From contig OX457056.1 in assembly GCA_949752795.1 (NCBI GenBank), positions 204,291,654-204,355,653 on the forward strand: DNA of 64,000 nucleotides. Reading direction: 5' to 3'. This document shows positions 1 through 12,600 of the stretch, piece by piece. The notes beneath the pieces were generated by a model. The model saw only the letters and a program-made list of their open reading frames with translations. It was not told where the DNA came from and did not search any database. A program made the position numbers and the translations under genes. This DNA comes from Hyperoodon ampullatus. Taxonomy: Eukaryota; Chordata; Mammalia; Artiodactyla; Ziphiidae. The first letter of the stretch is position 1; each line of letters starts with the position of its first letter.

Positions 1-636
1 TAATAGTGAGTAAAATATCTTTCATAAAGCCCTGGTTAATTTTATCAGTTAAGTAGAGACACAGCATTAAAAGAAACTCATGATGGTCTAGAGAGTCTTA
101 ATTAAGACACAAAAGTACTTTGAGGTTTTTGACTCTCTTATACTCTATAATTATATATTTGCAAAATAGCTACCCAGATATATTTGTTATCTATTGATAA
201 AACAAAGAAAGTGTCTATTTTATCAGACCTTTTTATCCTGAAAGCTTTCTTTATAATTTTATCAGTGAAAGTAACTACACAGTAACCTATCTGAATTTGA
301 CTATGTACATTTAAGGCTACAAAAAAGAGACATCACAAAATGACAAATCAATTTGACAAAAGTGACAGTTGATCCTGTTTTTTCTCTGATAATAAGACAG
401 ATTCATATGAATGACAGGACCTAGAGGAAAGTCCACATTTCATGTTATTTAGCAGCCATATCAATTTCATTTTGCAAGACACAGAAAAGGTGGTGGCCAT
501 TTTAACCTCTTCACATGTTAAAAGGAAAAAAAAATGCTATCACCAGGAAAAAAAAAAAAAAAAAAAAGAAGGAAAGCTATAGCAGCTATTCAACTGGATG
601 CCCAGGACAGAATTTGTTGCTCATTTTTTTCTTTAC
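1..636. other. CFAP43 intron 13, no feature seen
   Basis: AT-rich sequence without a recognisable repeat apart from poly(A) at 548-567. Exon 14 was looked for and not found. Confidence 0.6.
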
Positions 637-3600
637 CTTGTGGTAGTATTTTAGGCAGAGTAAATATTTCCAGCCTGCTTCTTCCTGTTTCTGGAAGTGG
701 GGAAAGCACCATCACTTCTACTACGTCTGTTTCCAAAGGAGACACTGTGGATATTTGTAAAATGCCTTTGCCCACCTCTGAAAGCAAATGGAAATCAACA
801 CCACAAGTCATCGTTGATAAGTTTATAGAATCTTTTATACTCAGGTAAGATATCACATTATAGAACTGCCTTCACTAAATCTTTAGATCCAAATTTATTT
901 ACTGGATATTTAAGTGACCTTTAAACATAAGTGATGGAAACATTTTTGATGAACAGATGGAGGCTTCTCCATCTAATTTACATATTTAGGTTACCTGTTT
1001 GACCTCATTAAACAACTGGATTTGCTTCAACTCTGTCTTAAACCATCTCATCAGCTTCTAGGATTTCAAGATCAGAATTCTATCATTAAACTTTGAACTA
1101 CAAATCTTCATTTCCAAATTTATGGTAAAGATTCCCAAATGAAGAGTTTATTGGCTTCAACTCTACAGAGCTTGTCAGCTCACCCTATCCCTCTACCTCC
1201 ATAACATTCTTTTTCCCTGAGTTTTTACTTCAATTGATGACAGCACAAACTTCCACCATCCAGGTTAGAAACTTTGGAGTCATTGCTGATCACTCCCTTT
1301 CACATATAATCAATTATCAAGTCCTACCAATTCCATCACTCAGAGCTGTCCCCTCCTTTCTCTTCCCATGACTGCTGCATGGGCTCGTACATTGTGAAAA
1401 AGAGCACAAGCCCTGAGCCGGTCTTCCTGAGTCTGAGTCCTGGCTCCACCACCACCTACCTTCACGGCTTTGAACAAATACTTAACCTCATTGTACCTCA
1501 ATTGTCTTATGTTTAAATTAGGCATAACAGTAGTCTCTACCTCATAAAAGTTGTCTGTAAGAATTAAATGAATTAACACGTGCCAAGTACTTAGAACACT
1601 GGCTATCACATGGCAAGGAATCCCTCAATAAATGTTCGCTATTGTTATGATTAATATCATTTCTTGCCTAAGTTACTGTAATGTTATAGTTTCTTAACTC
1701 GTCTTTTTTATTCCATTCTCTTGCCTTTCTGCTCCAGCCTTCACAGTGATGCCAGAGTCATCCTCTAAAAACCAAGTCAAATCACACCAGTCCCATCTTG
1801 AAAACATCTGATGATGTGTCATTAACTACAGAACAAAGTCCAGACTCCTTGGAATGATGTTCAGCGTGCTCCACTTTCTTTCAGACTTTGTCACCATGAT
1901 CGTCATCTAGCAAACTCTTATTTACCTGTTACACCAGACTTCTCACCATTCCAAGTGCCTTTGCTCAAACTTTTGTCCCAAGCTAGAATACCAACAAGCC
2001 CCATCCTCCACTACTTTAAGTCTTTGGAAAACTCTCCCCCAGTCCTCTGTGCCACCCCATCACTTCGACTCCTTTCTTCACACATGGCAGAATTAATTGC
2101 TTCTTCCCCTGAGCCTACACAGCTCTCTGCTATTACTCTTCCACTAAATTGTCTCCTTGACCTTCCCATGCTCCCACAGAGCCTAGGTTCAGCATCTTAC
2201 ACCTAGCAGGCACTCAATTTTTAAAAACCAATACATAGATTTTAAAATATACGTACATATTTGGTATGTAAAGCCAGAAAGAAAAGTATTAGTTCTTATT
2301 ATTTATCACCTAAGTGCTATCTCACCTACCAAATCTGTGGTTTACCTGGGCATTTGGATGCACATTACTGAAAAAGCTGGATGTCATTTTGTTTAAAGAG
2401 GAAACTCTAAAGATGCATGGAACAAAACTTTCTTTAGATATCTTAATTAAATAGAGATCAAATGTTATTTAAAAAGTGTTTCAGGGATAAACCAACCCAA
2501 CGTTCCTTTGTAGTAATATTAGAAACATTTAGCCATTTCATTAATTCATTAATTGATTCAAGAAGATTTATTTACCATCAACTATGTACCAAGTACATGT
2601 ATCAAAATCTCTAAATATGATGTGGGAATTCTCTTAAGTAACTTTGAACAGTTATTTAAATGTTTCTGTTTTAGAAAACATGCTACAAGTAATTGTTTCA
2701 CCATAGCCCCATTTTCACAACTTTAAATTCTTTGGAATAAAGTGACCAATATTTTAGGTTAATAAGCATTCTACGTAAGTACCTATGAATCCAAGAATCT
2801 GAAATAAGCTTGAGGGTTTGGCATTGATAACAAAGACGTGTCCTTCTGACGTTCCAACTAATAGATACATTCCTCTCTGGTCATACCTAGAAAAGAAGAA
2901 ATCTGATTATCAGATTCTACTTGTTTCACTAATAAGATGGTAAACAAATTTATTGAATGACAGCATGGAGATACATCCAAAACCAGTTATTCTTATAGTT
3001 TGTGATTTTTAATATTATCAGACCTTATAAAAGGCAAGTGATTATATATAAACGTAATCATTACATTCTAGGCTAATACTGTTTCCCAGTTGCAGCTTAT
3101 AAGTACATGGTCAAGAAGACTCACTAAAAATGGGTAACTATTTCATCATAAGTAAATGAAATATGACAGTAAAGCTTTCTTAATATTTCAAGTGGACATA
3201 AGCAATTGTCAAAGTAGTGATGAGTGGAACATTCCAATGCCTCTCAGTACCCATCCTGGCAGAAAGAGGAAGAATGTAGTGAAATGTTTCTATCCTATCA
3301 TCAAATTGGAACAAGTGGGAAATGCCTATTAAGAGAGTAAGAGGGTAAGAGAGAAAGATCTGAAAAAGGAGCACCATAAAATACAGTACAGAGGAGAAGA
3401 ATGTAAATGCAGGGAGACTACAGATCCTTCCCCACTGAGCCAGAGGCAGCAGAGCTTGTAGGAACAACACAGATGGTGGAAACCCAGCTCCTCCCGGCAC
3501 TAGCTGAGTAATCTTGGGCAAATGCTTCCCTTAACCTCTCTGAACCTAAATTATCTCACTTGTGAAATAGGAACAAGCATAATACTTTTCTGAACGTGTG

Positions 3601-6600
3601 GCAAATATCACACTCAATAAGCTACAATGTGTGACAGCACCTCAAGCTGTAAAACAGGGCATAAATGTCATTTCGTATTAATACTTACTATTATGATATA
3701 ATGAAAGAAAGAATAATAACATGAATCTAAATCCAATGCTCTGTGCTGTCTTCTTAAAAGTATTGCTTCAAAAAATTTGAAATCAACTAAATGTCCATCA
3801 GTATACTGTCTTTTTAAAATTATGGTATACCCATATAATGGAATACTATGTAGCTGTAAAAAAGAATGAGGAAGGTCTTCATGTGTGGATAGAAGACTTT
3901 CTCTAAGACATACCATTAAGTGGAAAAAAAAAATTGAGGTGCAGAACATTGTATATGGTTTTCTGCCCTGTAAGAGCCAAGGCAATGACTCTGGAGCCCA
4001 ACTGCCTCGGTTCAAATCCTAAAACTTGCCATTTACTATGTGTGTAATATTAATTATTATTTAAATTCTTTGTGCATCATCTTCCTTATCTCTAAAATGG
4101 ACACAATAAGAATATCTATCTCATGAAGTTAATACAACAGAAGTGCTTGGCACACTCTAAGTGCTTGATATGTATTCATATAATTAAAAGGAAGTACTTA
4201 TCTTTTTTGCTTGTTTGTGAATAAAATATATCCAGAAAAAAGACATGAGAAATTGGTAACAAGCTGCCTCCAGCAAGGAGAACTGGGTATTCAGGGACAA
4301 GCATGGGAAACTGTACCATATACTGCTCTGTACTTCTTGAAGGTAGAGCCGAGTCAATATATTAATTTTCAAAACAACACATGTAAAACTTAAAATTGAA
4401 AGAAATTAGGGCTTCACTGGAATTCTCAACACACAGGCCTGACAAAGTTGCTGCCAGAAGCAGGTACTACTTACAGAAGATGCTGCACGGGCGATTCAGA
4501 GAGATAGGCCTTATGAACTGAGCGAGGGGATTCAACATCCTGGATGTCGAGGAAGTGGACAGAGCCACCCTCGGTCCCCACGGCTGCAGAGAGGGAGGAG
4601 GGAGAGCAAGCCAGAACCATTGCCTGTTTAAAATAAAGGCCATACAGAAACAGACTCACAGATATGGAAAACAAACTTGTGGCTACCAAAGGGAAGAGAC
4701 AAGGAGGGAGGGACAAATTAGGGGTATGGGATTAACAGACACAAACTACTATACATAAAACAGATAAGCAACAAGGGTATACTGTAGAGCACAGGGAATT
4801 ATAACTGCTATCTTGTAATAACCTATAATGGAGTATAACCTGCAAAAATACTGAATCACTATGCTGTACACCTGAAAATAACACAGTATTGTAAATCAAT
4901 TACACTTCAATATAAAATAAAATAAAATAACCCCCCAGATGCTCAACTTCACTGTGCCAGAAAATGAAACCTGCTCTCCCTCACATAAGAATTCTACAGT
5001 TTGTTTGAAGAGCCTGCAGAACAAGAAGAGTGGCAAGTGTTGTGTGGTGTTACAAATTATACACTCAACATTCTTCAGCTAATCAATAGCATAAGAAGTC
5101 ACAGCAATCTGTACATCATCCCCTTTTATCCTAAAATTAGAATGATAAAAATATAAGGAAATTGCTTGAGCTTTAAACCATGGCTTCATTTTTATCCTTA
5201 AGTGATTGCAAAATGATTATACCTGATAATAATGAAAAATAAAATAAGAAATTTAAAATATATTCCTAGCATCTTTCGGACATCTTTATAGAATGTTAGC
5301 GATTTTTAAAAATCAGCATTCAACTGCTGGATAATGGTAGATCCTGAGATGCTGGCATAACTGAGGAAGACTTAAGAAAATTACTATTGAGTTGGCCAAA
5401 ATGTTTGTTTGGGTTTTTCCATAAGATGTTACAGAACTTTTTGGCCAACCCAATATATCACTGGACCATGTAGCCTGTCACCAAAGAAATGCATCACAGA
5501 TTCCTGCTTATGTCGCAATCATTTACAGAAGATGATGTCTAAGAGAATAAATTTTTTGTCATGATACTTAAGGAATCCGATTCATTCCTCTATAGTTGTC
5601 ACTGACAAAGCCCACTGGGTTTTCCGGGAAAAATAAGATGGAATCTAGGTGATAAGGTCTAACCTCTTCTTTTGTGCTTCATCTAGTTTTACTTGCTCAT
5701 AGGGTGCTGTGTGCCGCAGTCTTGCACCCAGCACTTCAGACAAGGAAAGTGACACCTTGACTCCGTGGCCTTGTGGAGAAGCGCTGCCAATGACACCGCA
5801 ATTCAAGATGGCGGCAGTAGCAGGCAGTGCGCAGAGACACTGCACCCAGAACTTGGATGTGAAGCCAGAGCAGCACAGCCGCACTAGCCCCGCGAGAGCT
5901 CCAACCCCCCCGCCCCGTCCCCGCAATGAGGAGAACCATATAGAGCCTCCCCACCCATCCCCTGTCCCAAAAACCTGTGCTCTAGAGCGAGAGCTCCCAC
6001 CTCTCCGTTCTCTGATCAAAGAATAAAACTTTCCTTTGTTTCTGAACCAAACTCAGTCTCAATCGATTGGCATGGGCAACACCAGAGAAGAGGACCCCTA
6101 CTGGGGCCCAACTCGAAAGGGGTGGTAACATAATTACATTTTGTAGTTTGTTTTGAATAAAATAATGGAATGTTAGAAATAGAAAAGATCTTAGAGAGAT
6201 CATTGTTTTGCAGACTAGAAAACGGAGGCAAAGAAAAATGTAGCAATTTGCCCCAGGATCCCATAGCTTGTAACAAAGCTCAGAGGAAAACTCAGGTGTC
6301 CTGCCCCATTAGAATGCACAGTTTCCCCATTGAGCAGGTTTTCATTTTATTTTTTAAAGTGAATTTTCCAAGCCTTAAAGACCAGTTTGAGTCTTTAGTG
6401 GTATCTCAGTATGAAACTGGAAACGAAGTGGTGAGGGTTTGTTTTTTTAGCTAAAAGCCTTTATGGGAGATCTCAGTGTGTGTGTGTGTGTGTACGTGTG
6501 TCTGTGTGTCTGTGTTTCCTCAAAATAATTAGTTGAAATTACCCTCCATTCCAGGGCTGTTGTGGACTAGGCTAAATATGTACAGCAATGCTTGGAGGGT

Positions 6601-9600
6601 CTTAGTTACCTAGCAAGCACCATCAGGGGAAGCCAGTAGTGTTCAGGCATCCCGCCATCATGATGCTGAGCAGGGTTCTCTAAGGACCACTGCCTAAAAT
6701 GTTCATGGGGAACACATTCCCCGGCACAGGCAGGGAGATCTGGCCTCAGCACTGCTGGGGCAATCCACTTATCATTTCCCCATGGGGCAGCAGTATCCTC
6801 CAGTAAGGAGAAACCACTGACTCTCCCCAGTAAGAGCTGAACTACACGAGTGTACAATGCCTGGTTTGCAGCTCAATGAAGGGTGTCTAATTAACTGTGA
6901 CAGTCGTCCAAATCTCTCCCCTCTGATCAGAGGAAGGGAAGATATCTGAAGCAGAAAGAGGGCCTTTCGGTGGTACCTATGTCCCTCCTTAGCCAGGAAG
7001 TGCAAGGTAAGTCCTGATTATACAGACCCTTGGGTGGGTTGTTAAACATCCATATGTCTCTCAACTGTAAAAGGTGTGATCAGATGAGCTTTAAGATTTT
7101 TCTAGTTCTAGTAATTCTAACGGAAATGAATACATATAATAAACCTTGTCACATAGATTATGGAGTCTACACATATTCTTCCAGGTAAGAATTTTTATCT
7201 TTACTTTTTAGGATGAGTTTTTTATCTCATTGAATTTTATGCATCTTGTAATCCTCTTGCATCCTTTTGCATCTTGTAATCCTCTTATGTGAGGTATGAC
7301 GCTTCATCTTGTATTACAACTGGGATTTTAATTTATAAGAGATTCTCTTCCTACTACCAAGATCCATATCTCATCTAGAACTGTATAATACAGAAAATGA
7401 TAATTTAAGAAAAAATAGCATTACCACTGTTTCTTGGTCTTTTTATAGTTTTAAAAATATTATTTTATGTACAATGCACCATGAACATGGTGGAAAGAAT
7501 GGTATCACCTTATGGTAGGCTAGGGTTAGGTTTAGGTAAGGAATTGTGGTTTGCCACCCAGCATCAATACACCTTCCTTCTGGAAAATTTCTTGAATCCA
7601 TTGAGAAACCATCTCTCCCCTATTTTCAGGGTTGAGTGGAACAGATCTGACTCCCATTTCCATGGCTGATTTTAAGCCAGTTAGCATTTCTCATCCCCCT
7701 GTCTACAGTGATTAGTTCAGGGTTATTATTAAGACATTAGGAGGTATTTACTAAGCCTTCTGAAAAGGAGAAACTTCTTATCTCTTCCTCCTCCCACTGT
7801 AGGAGGCTTTCTTCCCTGATGATCTGATGTGACATTGGTACCTGTGGCATTTGGGTACCACTAAATGAAGCCTAAGATGAAACCAAAGACATAGTATACA
7901 GACAGAGAGGAAAACAAGATCCTTGGTAATATCATTTGAGTTGCTAGATCAAGCCACAGCTGAGCCCAGACAAACTCTATACTTTATAGTTGAGTCAATA
8001 ACCCCCACTTTTTAATTTTTGGCTCAAGTTGGTTAGAGTGGTACTTTTCTTTCATTTGTTTGTTTTAATTTATTTATTTTTGGCTGCACTGGGTCTTTGT
8101 TGCTGCACGCGGGCTTTCTCTGGTTTTAGCGAGCGGGGCTACTGTTCATTGCGGTGCGCGAGCTTCTCATTGTGGTGGCTTCTCTTGTTGTGGAGCATGG
8201 GCTCTAGGCATGCGGGCTTCGGTAGTTGTGGCATGCAGGCTCCAGTAGTTGTGGCATGCGGGCTCAGTAGTTGTGGCTCACAGGCTCTAGAGCGCTGGCT
8301 CAGCAGTTGTGGCACACAGGCTTAGTTGCTCTGTATCATGTGGGATCTTCCCAGACTAGGGTTTGAAACCATGTCCCCCTGCATTGGCAGGTGGATTCTT
8401 ATCCACTGCGCCACCAGGGAAGTCCCCTTCTTTCATTTCTAACCGATCCTCTTGAGGTTAGATGGGGTCATTTATCTAGTTATGGCCAAGGAGATGTTTC
8501 ATTTTTTAGTAAAAGCACTTAATTGCTAATTCAAGACCTTCCAGCACTCTTCCCATACCATGGCACTGAGGAGCTATTAGCTGGTGGAGCCTCTGTCGAC
8601 TTTGTTCCCTGAAAGGCCGTGTGGAGCAGAGAACCTGTCAATCCACAATGAACTTACAGCCTGAGTGAGATATAAACCATTAGGGTTTCAGGAATAACTG
8701 CCACCACAGAAAATCTTGTTCTTTCCCATACACCAATAGAGTACCTTATGTTCCACCCTCTGGGCTGTGGAATATACTTTATACACAAGAATTACTCTAA
8801 TATATAAGGTAAAAATGCAATAAGGCCTCTGTAATTAGTATTTCCACAGCCTACTGACATGTGAATATGAAAAAGTAGGTTGGAGTACATTTCAATATAT
8901 ATATTTTTAAATTCATTTATAAGGCACACTTACTGGGATATTCAGATAAATCCTGCTGACACGAGCACCATCCTCTATATCCCAAACAGAAACTTCTCCT
9001 GACTGTGTGAGAGTCTGTAAAAGAAAAAGAAAACTCAAATGGAAAACAAGACTTTGCTATGGGAGTATGTTCTAAATTCCTTTCTAATATGTCAATCTGA
9101 TGATTTAGTATAAAATTTCATTTTATTTATGTGGATTAAAATTACAATTTCAATGTCAATACTTCTGATTTGAACAAATATTAACTATTACCTTTAATGC
9201 AATTTAAGTAACACATAATAACTAATTAGGATTAGAAAAGTGAAATAAAGCTTTCTTTTTCTGTGTAACATAATTGAAATAAGTTACTTGGAAATTCAAT
9301 GAATTTCCTAGTGAATAAGCCTAGAAATAGAAAATCACAATTGGTATTTTAAAAAATTAATAGACTTTGCTTTTAAGAGCAGTTTTAGGATTACAGAAAA
9401 TTTGAGCAGAAAGTAGAGAGTTGCACTTCCCTCCCTGCCCTTCCCAATATGCATACAATTTTCCCTGTTATTGATATATTGCACTATTGTGGTATATTTG
9501 TTAGAATTGATGAGCCAATATTGATACAGTGTTATGGACTAAAGCCATAGTTTACATTAGGGTTTACTCTTTGTGTTATACATTCTATGGATTTTGACAA

Positions 9601-12600
9601 ACGTACGATGACATGTAACCACCATCACAGTATCATACAGAATAGTTTCACTGCCCCCAAAATCCTCCATGCTTCACCTCTTGATCCCTCCCTCCCTCCC
9701 CACTGAACCTGTGGCAACCACTGATTGTTTTTAGTGTCTCCACAATTGTGCCTTGTCCAGAATGTCTTACAGAGGGAACCATACAGCTTTCTCAGATTGC
9801 CTTCTTTCACATAGCAATATGCATTTAAGGTTTCTCTATGTCTTTTCATGGCTTTATGGCTCATTTCTTTTTAGTACAATATTCCATTGTATGGATGTAC
9901 CACAGTTTGTTTATTCATTCTCTTATTGGAGGACATCTTGATTGCTTCCAAGTTTTGGCAATTATGAATAAAGATGCTATAAGCATTCACATGCAGATTT
10001 TAGTGTGGGCATAAGATTTCAACTAATGTGGGTAAACACTAAGAAGCCCAATTGCTGAATCATATGGTAAGAATATGTTTAATTTTGTAGAAATTGCCAA
10101 CTATCTTCCAAAGTGGCTGTACTATTTTGCCTCAGTAGTGAATGAGGGTTTCTTTTGCTCCATATCCTCACTAGCACTTTGTATTGTCAGTGTTTTGGAT
10201 TTTAGACATTCTAATAGGTGTGTAGCATTGTTTTAATTTGCAATTCTCTAATGACGAAAAATGTTGAACATCTTTTCATCATTCTTATTTGCCACCTTTT
10301 TTCCCCCATTTTTCAATGGGGTCGTTTATTTTCTTATTGTTGAGTTTTAATAGTTCTTTGTATATTTTGGATACCAGTATTTTATCAGATATATGTTTTG
10401 CAAAGATTTTTCTTCCAGCCTGTGCTTTGTCTTTTCTTGCTCTTAACAGTGTCTTTTGCAGAGCAGAAGTCTTTAATTTTGATGAAATCCAGCTTATCAA
10501 TTTTTTCTTTCATGGATTGCATTTTTGGTGTTGTGTCTAGAAAGTCATTACCAAACCCAAGGTCACTTAGATTTTTCTCCTTTGTTATCTCCTAGGAGTT
10601 TTATAGTTTCGTATTTTACATTTAGGTCTACAATCCATTTTGAGTTAATTTTTTGTGAAGGGTGTAAGATCTGTGACTAGATTTTTTTCTTTTTTGGCAT
10701 GTGAATGTCCATTTCCTCCTGCACCATTTGTTGAAAAAAACGATGCTTTCTCAATTAAGTTGCTTTTGCATATTTGTGAAAGGTCAGTTGACTATATTTC
10801 TAGACACTGTTCCATTGATCTGTTTGTCTACTCTCTCATGAATACCATGCTGTCTTGATTACTGTAGCTTTATAGTAAATATTGAAATTGGGTAGTGTTA
10901 GTCCTACCCAATTCTAGAATCAGTAAGTTCTAGAATCAGTAAGTTCTAGAATCATTTTATTGATATCCACAAAATAATTTACTGGGATGTTGATCGGAAT
11001 TGCATTGAATCTATAAGCCAAGTTAGAAAGAATCGACCGACATCTTAATAATACTGAGTCTTCTTACCCATGTACATGAAATATTTATGCATTTATTTAG
11101 ATCTTGTTTGATTTCTTTCATCAGAGTTTTATAGTTTTTCTCATATATATCTTGTACATATTTTGTTAGATTTATTCCTATTTTACTTTTTCAGGGCTAA
11201 CGTAAATGGTATTGTGTTTTAAATTTCAAATTCCAATTCTTCACTGCTTGTATAAGAAAGCAATTGACTTTTGTATATTAAACTTGTACCCTGCAACCTT
11301 GTTATAATCACTTAGCTCCAGAAGGATTTTTTATTGATTCTCTGGGATTTTCTACATAGACAATCAGGTCATCTAAGAACAAAGTTTTATTTCTTCCCTT
11401 GTAATCTTAATACCTTTTATTCCCCATGCCCCCGCCCCTTTTTTTGGTCTTATTGCATTTAGGACTTCCAGTTGATTTCATTAAGGTTTTCTTTTTTAAA
11501 GATGTCCTTTATCAGACTGAAGAAGTTACCCACTATTTGTTGTTTGCTGAGAGGTTTTGTTTTGTAATGTTATTATTAATTATTTATTCAATTTATTATT
11601 TAACTTATTCAATTATTATTTAATTTATTAATAAATCAATTTATTCAATTTATTTAATAGATATAGGCTCAGATTATTTATTTCTCCTTGTATGAGTTTT
11701 GGTAGGCTATATCTTTCAAAGAATTGGTCCATTTCATCTAAATTATCAAATTTGTAGGCATAGAGTTGTTCATAATATGGTTGGCCCTCTGTATCTGTGG
11801 GTTCTGCATCTGCAGATATGGAGAGCTGACTGTACTATGCCATTTTATATAAAGGACTTGACCATTCATGGATTTTGGTATCCACGGGGAGTCCTGTAAC
11901 CAATCCCCCATGGATACTGAAGGATGACTGTACTCTTTTTTTTTTTTTTTTTGCGGTACGCGGGCTTCTCACTGTTGTGGCCTCTCCCATTGCGGAGCAC
12001 AGGCTCCGGACGGGCAGGCTTAGCGGCCATGGCTCATGGGCCTAGCCGCTCTGCGGCATGTGGGATCTTCCCAGACCGGGGCACGAACCCGTGTCCCCTG
12101 CATCGGCAGGCAGACTCTCAACCACTGCGCCACCAGGGAAGCCCGACTGTACTCTTTTATTATCCTCTTAATGTCCCTGGGGTCAGTAGTAATGACCCCT
12201 CTTTAATTTTCATTTCTGATGTTAGTAATTTGTATCTCCTCTCTCTCTCTCCCTCCTGCCCCCACTGCCTCGTTAACTTGGCTAGAAGTTTATCAATTTT
12301 ATTGATCTTTTTAAAGAACCAGCTTTTGGTTTCTTAGATTTTCTCTACTGATTTCCTATTTTTAGTTTCATTGCATTCTGCTCTCATTTTTATTATTTCT
12401 TTTCCTCTGCTTACTTTGGATTTAATTTTGTTTTTTTTTTCTATTTCCTAAAGTGGGGGCTTAGATTATTGATCTTAAACATTCTTCTTTTCTAATATAT
12501 GCACTGAATGCTATAAATTTCCCTCTAAGCCCTGTATTCACTGCAAAATCCCATAAATCTTGATATTTAGTATATTCATTTTCATTTAGCTCAAATTTTT

